NCBI RefSeq assembly: GCF_006337065.1
Contig: NZ_CP040872.1
Location: forward strand, 2,852,001 to 2,916,000
DNA length: 64,000 nt
Reading direction: 5' to 3'
Source of the DNA: Agromyces laixinhei
Lineage (GTDB): Bacteria > Actinomycetota > Actinomycetes > Actinomycetales > Microbacteriaceae
Under the pieces are notes generated by a model, which worked only from the letters and a program-made list of their open reading frames with translations, was not told where the DNA came from and did not search any database. The position numbers and the translations under genes were made by a program. Shown here one piece after another: positions 26,018-34,025 of this stretch (positions are counted from its first letter, which is position 1; every line of letters begins with the position of its first letter).

Positions 26018-26650
26018 CTACTCGGCCGACTCGGCGGCGGCTTCTTCGCCCGCGACCTCGGTCGCCTCGCCCTCGACGGCCTCCTCGGCAGGCTCCTCGC
26101 CGAGGTCGACCTTCTGCGGGATGTGCACGTTGACGACGAGCGACTCGGCGTCGGAGACGAGCGTCGCGCCCTTCGGCAGCTCGACCGCGGCGGCGAAGAT
26201 CTGGGTGCCCTCTTCGAGGCCCTCGACGCTGACGACGACGTTCTCGGGGATGTGGGTCGCCTCGACATCGAGCAGCAGCGTGTGCAGGTCGAGGTCGGCG
26301 ATCGTGCCGGGGGCGGTCTCGCCCTCGAGGTGCACGGGCACCTCGACCTGGACCTTCTCGCCGCGCTTGATGACGATGAGATCGAGGTGCTCGATGATCT
26401 GGCGCACCGGGTCCTTCTGCACGTCCTTCACGAGGGCGAGCTGGCTCTTGCCGTCGATCTGCAGATTGAGCACCGCATTGGCCTTACGCAGGAGCAGGCC
26501 GATCTGGTGCGCGGGCAGCGCGATGTGCGTCGGCTCGGTGCCGTGGCCGTAGAGCACTGCGGGGATCTTGCCGGCGACGCGAAGCTTGCGCGCCGCGCCC
26601 TTGCCGAACGAGTCGCGCGCGTCTGCGATGACCTTGTTGTCTTCATCCAT
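26018..26650 (-). CDS. rplY: Large ribosomal subunit protein bL25 (general stress protein Ctc type)
   Basis: 210 residues. The N-terminal 5S-rRNA-binding domain includes RDSFGKGAARKLRVAGKIPAVLYGHG; the C-terminal TL5/CTC domain includes VQVEVPVHLEGETAPGTIADL and LPKGATLVSDAESLVVNV. An acidic Ala/Glu tail (about 30 residues) ends the protein. ATG 26650 (MDEDNKVIAD) is chosen over the longer frame because GGAGAG lies at correct spacing and similarity begins there. It binds 5S rRNA in the 50S subunit. 245 bp of upstream DNA separates it from gntK. Confidence 0.95.
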   Translation of the reverse strand: MDEDNKVIADARDSFGKGAARKLRVAGKIPAVLYGHGTEPTHIALPAHQIGLLLRKANAVLNLQIDGKSQLALVKDVQKDPVRQIIEHLDLIVIKRGEKVQVEVPVHLEGETAPGTIADLDLHTLLLDVEATHIPENVVVSVEGLEEGTQIFAAAVELPKGATLVSDAESLVVNVHIPQKVDLGEEPAEEAVEGEATEVAGEEAAAESAE

Positions 26651-26895
26651 GATGTCTCTCCTTGCGGGCTCACGGCCCAGATCGGGTGTCTGTTGTTCTC
26701 GACTCGAACGCGCGCAGTCGAACTGCACTGAAGCGTGAGGAAAAGCCGTGGAGCCTGCTCCTACCGCGTCGATCACGGATGCCGACTCCGGTCTCGCGAC
26801 CGGCGCGTGGCATCCCTCGCCGAAGTCCAATGGACGAGTTTACAACGCTTCGGGCGATTGTGCTGACACCGGCGCACTCATCGCCACTCGCACCG

Positions 26896-27471
26896 TCAGC
26901 CGATCGGCCCCATCGTCAGTCGCGAAACGGCATCGTCGAGGATCTCGGCGACCGGCCGGTCGATCTCGACCGCGATGCCCGGTTCGTCGGGTTCGAGCCG
27001 CTCGAGCGCTGCCAGTTGCGAGTCGAGCAGGCTCGTCGGCATGAAGTGGCCCGTGCGCCCTTCAGTGCGAGCAGCAAGCACGTCGCGGGTTCCGTACAGG
27101 TGCACGAACCGCACCTGCGGTGCGCTCGCGAGAATCATGTCGCGGTAGGCGCGCTTCAGGGCGGAGCACGCGACGACGAGGCCGGTGCCGGCACGGCCTG
27201 CCTGCGCGAGTGCGGCCCCGACGGCCTCGAGCCAGGGCCGGCGATCGTCGTCGTCGAGCGGGATGCCCGACGCCATCTTCCGGACGTTCGCGACGGGGTG
27301 CAGGTCGTCGGCGTCGGCGAACGGCACGCCGAGCTTGCGCGCCAGCAGCACGCCGATCGTGGACTTGCCCGCCCCTGAGACGCCCATCACGACGATGGCT
27401 GGCGCCTCGTGCCTCGACTCGGTCGACGCGGTGGACTCCGCTCGACTCTGCTGCTCCATCTCGATCATCAC
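26896..27471 (-). CDS. Gluconokinase
   Basis: 191 residues. P-loop VVMGVSGAGKSTIGVLLA (about residue 27), then DADDLHPVANVRKMASGIPLDDDDRRPWL, the gluconate-binding and lid block, and ACSALKRAYRD and FVHLYGT. These match the GntK/IdnK family. It phosphorylates D-gluconate to 6-phosphogluconate, the substrate of the divergent gnd 139 bp away, so both genes may share control. Start ambiguous: MMIEMEQQ at the terminus gives three ATG within six codons; the N-terminal about 22 residues are not conserved. Confidence 0.92.
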   Translation of the reverse strand: MMIEMEQQSRAESTASTESRHEAPAIVVMGVSGAGKSTIGVLLARKLGVPFADADDLHPVANVRKMASGIPLDDDDRRPWLEAVGAALAQAGRAGTGLVVACSALKRAYRDMILASAPQVRFVHLYGTRDVLAARTEGRTGHFMPTSLLDSQLAALERLEPDEPGIAVEIDRPVAEILDDAVSRLTMGPIG

Positions 27472-27610
27472 CTACCGGAGGGTCTTCGGCCGTTCTCGCC
27501 AACGTTAGCGTGCCGGCACGCACCTCGACCCGTTCCGTCTCCCGGCGCAACAGTGAGCCGCGCTCACAGTACGCTGGAGGCGACCCCAACCCCGCTCGAA
27601 GGAGATATTC

Positions 27611-29071
27611 GTGCCTGAAACCGCATCTGCAAACATCGGCGTCGTCGGCCTCGCGGTCATGGGGTCGAACCTCGCCCGCAATCTCGCGAGTCGCGAGGGC
27701 AACACCGTCGCCGTGTTCAACCGTTCGCCCGAGCGCACTCACACACTGACGAGCGAGCATCCCGAAGCCGGGTTCGTGGCATCCGAGAGCTACGACGACT
27801 TCGTCGCCTCGCTGGCCAAGCCCCGCACGGCGATCATCATGGTGCAGGCGGGCAAGGGCACCGACGCGGTCATCTCCGAGCTGGCCTCGCGATTCGAGCC
27901 CGACGACATCATCGTCGACGGCGGCAATGCGAACTTCCACGACACCATCCGCCGCGAGCACGACATCGCGCCCACCGGCATCCACTTCGTCGGTGCCGGC
28001 ATCTCGGGCGGCGAGGAGGGTGCGCTCAACGGCCCGTCGATCATGCCCGGCGGCTCGGTCGAGTCGTACAAGACGCTCGGCCCGATCCTCTCCTCGATCG
28101 CCGCGGTCGCCGAGGGCGAGCCCTGCGTCACCCACGTCGGCACCGACGGCGCCGGCCACTTCGTCAAGATGGTGCACAACGGCATCGAGTACGCCGACAT
28201 GCAGCTCATCGCCGAGGCCTACGACCTGATTCGCCAGGGCACGGGCAAGTCGCCCGCCGAGATCGCCGACATCTTCGCCGCGTGGAACACGGGCGAGCTC
28301 GAGAGCTACCTCATCGAGATCACCGCAGAAGTGCTGCGCCAGACGGATGCGGCGACCGGCGAGCCGCTCGTCGACGTCATCCTCGACGAGGCCGGCGCAA
28401 AGGGCACTGGCGCCTGGACCGTGCAGAACGCCCTCGACCTCGGTGTGCCGACCTCGGGCATCGCCGAGGCGGTCTTCGCCCGCAGTCTCTCCTCGAAGCG
28501 CGCGCAGCGCGACTCGGCATCCGACCTGCCCGGCCCGGCCGAGGCCTGGAAGGTCGCCGACGCCGACGCCGACGCGTTCATCGAAGACGTTCGCCTCGCG
28601 CTCTACGCCTCGAAGATCATCGCCTACTCGCAGGGCTTCGACGAGATCATCGCCGGCGCCGAGCAGTACGGCTGGAAGGTCGAGAAGGGCGACATCGCGA
28701 AGATCTGGCGCGCCGGATGCATCATCCGCGCACGATTCCTGAACCGCATCGCCGAGGCCTACGCCGACGACCCCGCGCTCGTCGCGCTCGTCGTCGCCCC
28801 GTACTTCCGCGACGCCGTAGCGGGCGCGCAGGAGGCGTGGCGGCGGGTGGTCGTGATCGCGGCGCAGTCCGGCATCCCGACGCCCGCGTTCTCGTCGTCG
28901 CTCGCCTACTACGACGGCCTCCGTGCACAGCGCCTGCCCGCTGCACTCATCCAGGGCCAGCGCGACTTCTTCGGCGCTCACACCTACCAGCGCGTCGACC
29001 GTCCCGGCGTCTTCCACACGCTCTGGTCGGGCGATCACTCGGAGATCGAGACCACCCCGTCCTCGCACTGA
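27611..29071 (+). CDS. gnd: 6-phosphogluconate dehydrogenase (decarboxylating)
   Basis: 486 residues from GTG 27611 with a near-perfect GAAGGAGA ribosome site. NADP-binding GLAVMGSNLARNLA, then DGGNANFHDTIRRE, VGAGISGGEEGALNGPSIMPGG (substrate), FVKMVHNGIEYADMQLIAEAY (catalytic Lys/Asn/Glu) and GTGAWTVQNAL. It is full length and of the long homodimeric type. It makes ribulose-5-phosphate, CO2 and NADPH. Two DUF202 genes follow closely, the first 11 bp after the stop. Confidence 0.97.
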   Translation: MPETASANIGVVGLAVMGSNLARNLASREGNTVAVFNRSPERTHTLTSEHPEAGFVASESYDDFVASLAKPRTAIIMVQAGKGTDAVISELASRFEPDDIIVDGGNANFHDTIRREHDIAPTGIHFVGAGISGGEEGALNGPSIMPGGSVESYKTLGPILSSIAAVAEGEPCVTHVGTDGAGHFVKMVHNGIEYADMQLIAEAYDLIRQGTGKSPAEIADIFAAWNTGELESYLIEITAEVLRQTDAATGEPLVDVILDEAGAKGTGAWTVQNALDLGVPTSGIAEAVFARSLSSKRAQRDSASDLPGPAEAWKVADADADAFIEDVRLALYASKIIAYSQGFDEIIAGAEQYGWKVEKGDIAKIWRAGCIIRARFLNRIAEAYADDPALVALVVAPYFRDAVAGAQEAWRRVVVIAAQSGIPTPAFSSSLAYYDGLRAQRLPAALIQGQRDFFGAHTYQRVDRPGVFHTLWSGDHSEIETTPSSH

Positions 29072-29082
29072 GGCGGCCGGCC

Positions 29083-29436
29083 ATGCGCGACCCGAAATGG
29101 CGTGACGAGGGCGACGAGCCCGACTACCGGTTCACGCTCGCCAACGAGCGCACCTTCCTCGCCTGGATCCGCACCGCGCTCGCGCTCCTCGCGGGCGGCG
29201 TGCTGCTGCACCAGTTCGCGACCGAACTGGATCCCCGGCTCGTCGTCACCGTGCTGTCGACCGGGCTCGGCGTGGTCGCCGCCGTTCTCAGCGTCATGGC
29301 CTACACCCGCTGGCGCGCGAACGAGATCGCGATCCGCAGCGGTCGCCCGCTGCCGTTCAGCTGGGTGCTGCCCGGTCTTGCCGCGGTCTGCCTCCTGACG
29401 AGCGCCGTGCTCGTCGTCCTGCTCCTCGTCACCTGA
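29083..29436 (+). CDS. YidH/DUF202 family membrane protein
   Basis: 117 residues. N-terminal YRFTLANERTFLAWIRTALALLAGGVLLHQF is the DUF202 signature (NERTFLAWIRT), with three transmembrane helices in all. The weak ribosome site and the 11-bp gap suggest coupling to gnd. The function of DUF202 proteins in bacteria is unknown; eukaryotic relatives are VTC polyphosphate polymerase subunits. Confidence 0.85.
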   Translation: MRDPKWRDEGDEPDYRFTLANERTFLAWIRTALALLAGGVLLHQFATELDPRLVVTVLSTGLGVVAAVLSVMAYTRWRANEIAIRSGRPLPFSWVLPGLAAVCLLTSAVLVVLLLVT

Positions 29437-29445
29437 TCGCCTGAC

Positions 29446-29784
29446 ATGGCCGCGCACAGCATCCCAGCCACGGGCGATCCGGGCCTCCAGCCCGAACGCA
29501 CCGCGCTCTCCTGGAGCCGCACGGCGCTGGCCCTGGCCGTCAACGCGCTGCTCTCGCTTCGCGCGGGATTCGTCGTCGGCGAGCCGTGGCTCGTCGTCGT
29601 CGGGGCCGTGCTGTTCGCGGCATCCGGGGCCGCGGTGGCGGTCGGCACGGTTCGCCGCAGGCAGCTGGCCGGCGATCGGCTCGTGATCACTCCGCCGCGC
29701 TGGGCGCTCGAGGGCGTCGCGGCGGCGACCCTGCTCGCGAGCCTCGGCGGCATCGCCTCGATCTACGCGGGAGGCGGCGCATGA
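29446..29784 (+). CDS. DUF202 family membrane protein (second copy)
   Basis: 112 residues. DPGLQPERTALSWSRTALALAVNALLSLRAG is the alternative DUF202 signature (QPERTALSWSRT), with three hydrophobic helices. It starts 9 bp after the first DUF202 gene and its stop overlaps the next start (ATGA). Tandem dissimilar DUF202 genes suggest a heteromeric membrane complex. Function unknown. Confidence 0.85.
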   Translation: MAAHSIPATGDPGLQPERTALSWSRTALALAVNALLSLRAGFVVGEPWLVVVGAVLFAASGAAVAVGTVRRRQLAGDRLVITPPRWALEGVAAATLLASLGGIASIYAGGGA

Positions 29785-30152
29785 GCGAGCCGCATCCCGA
29801 GCTGATGGGCGACGACGGCGACGACGAGGCGCGGGGCCCCGTCTACGGTGAGCGACGCCGCCGGGTCATCCGCGTCACGGTGCTGGTCGCCATCGGAGCG
29901 ATGCTCCTACCCATCGTGCTCTCGATCTTCGGCACCGCCCAGTCGGCCGCGCAGCGAGCCTGCGCGGTGTACGCCGCCCAATTCGACTCGGATGCCGCGG
30001 GCGGCCGCGTCGCGTTCGAGCTGTTCGCTCGCGGCGGGCCGGGTTGGCAGTGCTTCTCGGTCACCGCGAACGGCGGCGAGACCCTCATCGCCGTGCTCGG
30101 ACTGCTGCCGGGTGCGCCTCGCCCGATCGGTCCCGACGAACGCGACGTCTGA
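29781..30152 (+). CDS. Hypothetical single-pass membrane protein
   Basis: 123 residues, start ATG 29781 inside the DUF202 stop. An acidic N-terminus (MGDDGDDEAR), a basic stop-transfer (RRRRVIR), one hydrophobic helix (VTVLVAIGAMLLPIVLSIFGTA), then an extracytoplasmic part with two Cys (RACAVYAAQ, GWQCFSVTANG) that could form a disulfide. I do not recognise the family. Overlap with the DUF202 gene suggests it acts with that pair. Confidence 0.7.
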   Translation: MSEPHPELMGDDGDDEARGPVYGERRRRVIRVTVLVAIGAMLLPIVLSIFGTAQSAAQRACAVYAAQFDSDAAGGRVAFELFARGGPGWQCFSVTANGGETLIAVLGLLPGAPRPIGPDERDV

Positions 30153-30180
30153 CGTCAGTGGGCCTGCGACCCGTCGCTGC

Positions 30181-30699
30181 TCACCCTGCGGAAGCCTCGT
30201 CGGGGAACACCCGCTTGTACTTGCGACCGTCGGGCAGCTCGACCGTCTCCGCGCGCAGGAGTCCGCGCGTGACCCGCTGGTAGATCGCCTGCGGCGTCAC
30301 GCCGAGCTTCGCCGCGGCCTCCGCGACCGAGAGCCCGGGCAGCTCGGTCGGCGCGCTCGAAGGGCGGTCGCGCTTGCGCTTGCGGCTCGCCTCGTGCCGA
30401 GCGGCGATCTCGTCGTCGTCGCCCGCCCAGCGGTACTTCGCCGCATTGGGGCTGAGGCCCGCGGCGTCCGCGATCTGGCTCCAGGTGCGCCCGGCGCCCA
30501 GCGCGTCGCGCACCGAAGCGAGCGAGGCGGGGTCGGCTTCGAGGGCTGCGACGAGCGCACGGATGCCGCGGAGCCGCTCGAGCGGCGAGGCATCCGTCTC
30601 GTCGTCGGAACGGCCTGCACCGGTGACGTCGCCATGCAGCGCGTCGAGCGCCACGAGTTCGGCGAGCGCGCGAGCGGTCTCGTCGGAGAGGAACGACAC
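30181..30699 (-). CDS. Small helix-turn-helix protein, function unknown
   Basis: About 172 residues from GTG 30699, 20 bp after prs. Two DNA-binding-like segments are visible: TWSQIADAAGLSPNAAKYRW (residues about 80-100) and PGLSVAEAAAKLGVTPQAIYQRVTRGLL (about 130-157), separated by a Lys/Arg-rich linker (RHEASRKRKRDRPSS). The C-terminal ETVELPDGRKYKRVFPDE looks like the wing or recognition part of a MerR/excisionase-like fold. No ATG fits, so the start is uncertain. I do not recognise the family. Confidence 0.6.
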   Translation of the reverse strand: MSFLSDETARALAELVALDALHGDVTGAGRSDDETDASPLERLRGIRALVAALEADPASLASVRDALGAGRTWSQIADAAGLSPNAAKYRWAGDDDEIAARHEASRKRKRDRPSSAPTELPGLSVAEAAAKLGVTPQAIYQRVTRGLLRAETVELPDGRKYKRVFPDEASAG

Positions 30700-30719
30700 G
30701 GCGAGCTCGGCCAGACGGC

Positions 30720-31697
30720 CTACGCCGCGCCGTCGAACATGCTCGTGACCGAGCCGTCTTCGAAGACCTCGTGGATCGCCCGGGCCAGGAGCGGCGCGAT
30801 CGGCAGCACCGTGAGGCGGTCCCAGCGCTTCTCTTCGGGGATCGGAAGGGTGTCGGTGACGACGACCCGGTCGATGACGTCGGACTGCAGGATCTGCGTC
30901 GCAGGCTCGGAGAAGACCGCGTGGGTCGCGGCGACGACGACGCCCGTTGCCCCGTTCGCCTTGAGCGCTTCGGCCGCCTTCACGATCGTGCGCCCCGTGT
31001 CGATGAGGTCGTCGACGAGGAGGCACACCCGGCCCTCGACCTGGCCCACGATCTCGTGCACCGAGACCTGGTTCGGCACGAGCGGGTCGCGACGCTTGTG
31101 GATGATGGCGAGGGGGGCCCCGAGCTTGTCGCTCCAGATGTCGGCGACGCGCACCCGGCCCATGTCGGGCGAGACGACCGTCAGCGTCGACGGGTCGAGC
31201 GAGTTCTTGAACTCCTCGAGCAGCACGGGCATCGCGAAGAGGTGGTCGACGGGTCCGTCGAAGAAGCCCTGGATCTGCGCCGCGTGCAGGTCGATCGACA
31301 TGATGCGGTCGGCACCCGCTGCCTTGAACAGATCGGCCACGAGGCGTGCCGAGATCGGTTCACGCCCGCGCCCCTTCTTGTCTTGCCGGGCGTAGGGGTA
31401 GAACGGCGCGACGACCGTGATGCGCTTGGCCGACGCGCGCTTGAGCGCGTCGATCATGATGAGCTGCTCCATGAGCCACTCGTTGATGGGCGAGGTGTGC
31501 GACTGGATCACGAAGGCGTCGCAGCCGCGCACGCTCTCGTCGTACCGCGCGTAGATCTCGCCGTTCGCGAAGGTGCGCGCATCGGTGGGCACCAGGTCGG
31601 CGCCGAGTTCAGCAGCGATCTCGTTGGCGAGCGAGGGATGCGCCCGCCCCGACACCAGTACGAGGCGTTTCGAACCGGTGGTCTCGATTCCCGACAT
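30720..31697 (-). CDS. prs: Ribose-phosphate pyrophosphokinase
   Basis: 325 residues. Conserved blocks: FANGEIYARYDESVRGCDAFVIQSH, VVAPFYPYARQDKKGRGREPISARLVADL (catalytic flexible loop), MSIDLHAAQIQGFFDGPVDHL (metal site) and VCLLVDDLIDTGRTIVKAAEAL (PRPP loop). It makes PRPP from ribose-5-phosphate and ATP for nucleotides, His and Trp. ATG 31697 is 38 bp after glmU, a typical actinobacterial pair. The full length supports class I allosteric Prs. Confidence 0.97.
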   Translation of the reverse strand: MSGIETTGSKRLVLVSGRAHPSLANEIAAELGADLVPTDARTFANGEIYARYDESVRGCDAFVIQSHTSPINEWLMEQLIMIDALKRASAKRITVVAPFYPYARQDKKGRGREPISARLVADLFKAAGADRIMSIDLHAAQIQGFFDGPVDHLFAMPVLLEEFKNSLDPSTLTVVSPDMGRVRVADIWSDKLGAPLAIIHKRRDPLVPNQVSVHEIVGQVEGRVCLLVDDLIDTGRTIVKAAEALKANGATGVVVAATHAVFSEPATQILQSDVIDRVVVTDTLPIPEEKRWDRLTVLPIAPLLARAIHEVFEDGSVTSMFDGAA

Positions 31698-31735
31698 GTC
31701 TCGGTGTGTCCTCTCCACCCGCCTGGGCCGGTGTG

Positions 31736-33178
31736 TCACTCGGCGGCGGGGCCGGATGCCTCGGCGGCGTCCGCTGCCTCAGCGGCAGCGGAGCCCTCTC
31801 GATGCGTCTGGACCCATCCCTCGATATTGCGTTGCGGGGCGACGTTCACCGCGAGGGCGCCCGCCGGGACATCTTTCCGGACGACCGTGCCGGCCCCCGT
31901 GTAGACCCCGTCAGCAATCCTAACGGGCGCGACGAACACCCCGTGCGATCCGGTTCGCACATGCGAGCCGATCTCGGTGCGGTGCTTGTTCACGCCGTCG
32001 TAGTTCGCGGTGATCGAACCGGCGCCGATGTTGGAGTGCACGCCGATCGTGGTGTCGCCGACGTAACTGAGGTGCGGCACCTTGCTGCCCTCTCCGATGT
32101 TCGCGTTCTTCGTCTCGACGAACGCGCCGATCTTGCCGTCGGCACCGAGCACGGTGCCCGGGCGTAGGAACGAGAAGGGCCCGACGGTCGCCTCGGCGCC
32201 GACCACCGCGAGGGTGGCATCGGTGCGCTTGACCTCGGCGTTCTCGCCGATCTCGCAGTCGATGAGCGTCGTGTCGGGGCCGATGATCGCGCCTGTGGCG
32301 ATCACCGTCGCGCCCTTCAGCTGAGTTCCGGGGCGGATCGTGACATCGGGCTCGATGCGCACGGCGAGGTCGATCCAGGTCGTCGCGGGGTCTTCGACCG
32401 TGACGCCGTTCAGCTGCCAGCCGCGCACGATGAGCGCGTTGAGGCGAGCCGCCGTCTCGGAGAGCTGCGCCCGATCGTTGATGCCGGCGACGAGCCACGG
32501 CTCGGAGACGGGAACGGCCTCGACCTCGGAGCCGGCGGCACGCAACAGGCCGATCACGTCGGTGAGGTACTTCTCGCCCTGCGCGTTGTCGGTCGTGAGG
32601 TTCGCGAGCTGGTCGCGGAGCGCGGCCGCCCCGAACGCGTAGATGCCCGCGTTGATCTCGGCGATGGCGCGCTCCTCGGCGCTCGCGTCCTTCTGCTCGA
32701 CGATGCGGTCGAAGAGGCCCGCGGCGTCGCGCACGACACGGCCGTAGCCGGTCGGGTCGTCGTAGACGGCCGAGAGCACGGATGCCTCAGCGGCATCCGC
32801 CCGATGCTGCTCGAGGAACGCGGCGAGCGTGTCGGCGTTCAGGAGCGGCACATCGCCGTTCAGCACGAGCACCTCGCCCTCGAAATCGGCCGGCAGGGCG
32901 GCGAGCGCCTGTTCGACGGCACGGCCCGTGCCCGGCATCTCGTCTTGATCGACGACGATCGTGCCCGGCAGTTCGCGCTCGACGACCTCGGCGACGAGGT
33001 CTCGCTCGTGACGCACCACGGCGATGATGTGCACCGCGTCGAGGGCGCGCGCCGTCGCGAGCACGTGCGCGACGATCGGTGCGCCGGCCAGAGGGTGCAG
33101 GAGCTTCGGCACGGCCGACTTCATGCGAGTGCCCTGACCTGCTGCGAGAACGATGATGGCGAGGTTCTGATCGGTCAT
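31736..33178 (-). CDS. glmU: Bifunctional GlcNAc-1-P uridyltransferase / GlcN-1-P acetyltransferase
   Basis: 480 residues. The N-terminal nucleotidyltransferase has LAAGQGTRMKSAVPKLLHPLAG, VLNGDVPLL (metal Asp) and EINAGIYAF. The C-terminal left-handed beta helix has hexapeptides from about residue 255 with FLRPGTVLGADGKIGAFVETKNA and SYVGDTTIGVHSNIGAGSITANYDGVNKHRT (acetyltransferase site). An Ala/Glu-rich tail of about 20 residues ends it. It supplies UDP-GlcNAc for peptidoglycan. tRNA-Gln lies just upstream, as in related genomes. Confidence 0.97.
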   Translation of the reverse strand: MTDQNLAIIVLAAGQGTRMKSAVPKLLHPLAGAPIVAHVLATARALDAVHIIAVVRHERDLVAEVVERELPGTIVVDQDEMPGTGRAVEQALAALPADFEGEVLVLNGDVPLLNADTLAAFLEQHRADAAEASVLSAVYDDPTGYGRVVRDAAGLFDRIVEQKDASAEERAIAEINAGIYAFGAAALRDQLANLTTDNAQGEKYLTDVIGLLRAAGSEVEAVPVSEPWLVAGINDRAQLSETAARLNALIVRGWQLNGVTVEDPATTWIDLAVRIEPDVTIRPGTQLKGATVIATGAIIGPDTTLIDCEIGENAEVKRTDATLAVVGAEATVGPFSFLRPGTVLGADGKIGAFVETKNANIGEGSKVPHLSYVGDTTIGVHSNIGAGSITANYDGVNKHRTEIGSHVRTGSHGVFVAPVRIADGVYTGAGTVVRKDVPAGALAVNVAPQRNIEGWVQTHREGSAAAEAADAAEASGPAAE

Positions 33179-33246
33179 TCGCGCGTATTCCTAACGGTGC
33201 GGTCTGCGGGTACGTGGGCGGTGGATGCGACTGGCTGCTGTTCCGG

Positions 33247-33318
33247 CTCCGCCACCAGGATTCGAACCTGGACCGAACAGCTCCAAAGGCTGCCGTGCTG
33301 CCGTTACACTATGGCGGA
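33247..33318 (-). tRNA. tRNA-Gln (anticodon UUG)
   Basis: 72 nt. Acceptor TCCGCCA/TGGCGGA is perfect, anticodon loop CTTTGGA gives UUG, T-arm CCAGG-TTCGAAT-CCTGG, discriminator G as expected for Gln. No encoded CCA. It lies 68 bp upstream of glmU on the same strand. Confidence 0.96.
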
Positions 33319-33433
33319 TCGCTCGGGGCCGAGCCCGTGTGCGACAACCAGTCTGCCATGAGCGAGCCCATGCTCCGCGGCATCCACCGTCAGTTCGGGC
33401 GCCGGCCCCGCACGTCCGCGAGATAATGACTGG

Positions 33434-33925
33434 ATGACCCATGCTGACGAGGTCGACCGGATCGTCGACGACTGGGAACGCGAGCGCCCAGACCTCGACT
33501 TCGCACCGCTGCAGGTGCTCTCGCGCGTCGCGCGTCTCGCGAAGCACCTCGATCGTGCACGCCGGCAGGCCTTCACCCGGTCTGAGCTCGAAGCCTCGGA
33601 GTTCGACGTGCTCTCGGCGCTCCGCCGCGCCGGCGCCCCGTACCGGCTCTCGCCGAAGCAACTGCTGCAGCAGACACTCGTCTCGAGCGGCACGATGACC
33701 AACCGCATCGACCGTCTCGTCGAGCGCGGCCTCGTCACGCGTCAGACCGATCCCAACGACGGGCGCGGCATCCTCGTCGAGATGAGCGGTGCGGGCCTCA
33801 CCAGGGTCGACGCGGCGATCACCCGCCTCGTGGATGCCGAGGCCGAACTGCTCCGAAGCCTTCCTGCGGCCGAGCAGAAGCGGCTCGCGGGGCTGCTGCG
33901 CAAGCTCAGCCTCGGGTTCGACTGA
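33434..33925 (+). CDS. MarR family transcriptional regulator
   Basis: 163 residues. The winged helix reads SEFDVLSALRRAGAPYRLSPKQLLQQTLVSSGTMTNRIDRLVERGLVTRQ (key SSGTMTNRIDRLVERG), followed by the wing NDGRGILVEMSGAGL. This matches MarR/SlyA proteins, which bind palindromes and often respond to phenolics. ATG 33434. It is monocistronic, with no obvious operator in the 115 bp upstream. Its target is not evident; the zinc chaperone gene downstream has its own metal-type box. Confidence 0.9.
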   Translation: MTHADEVDRIVDDWERERPDLDFAPLQVLSRVARLAKHLDRARRQAFTRSELEASEFDVLSALRRAGAPYRLSPKQLLQQTLVSSGTMTNRIDRLVERGLVTRQTDPNDGRGILVEMSGAGLTRVDAAITRLVDAEAELLRSLPAAEQKRLAGLLRKLSLGFD

Positions 33926-33992
33926 ACTCACCCGCCCGACCACCGCTTGCTCTCACGCCGCGGTCGTCGACGCATCCCCTTCGTCGGGTTTT

Positions 33993-34014
33993 GAGAATGA
34001 TTATCATTAACGAT
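33993..34014 (+). promoter_or_regulatory. Zur/Fur-type metal box
   Basis: The AT-rich core AATGAT-T-ATCATT (33996-34008) is a perfect 13-bp palindrome within TGAGAATGATTATCATTAACG, resembling Zur and Fur boxes. It stands out in otherwise about 70% GC DNA and ends about 11 bp before the GTG of the AztD-like gene, so repression by metal is expected. Confidence 0.75.
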
Positions 34015-34025
34015 ACGGTGGCGTC

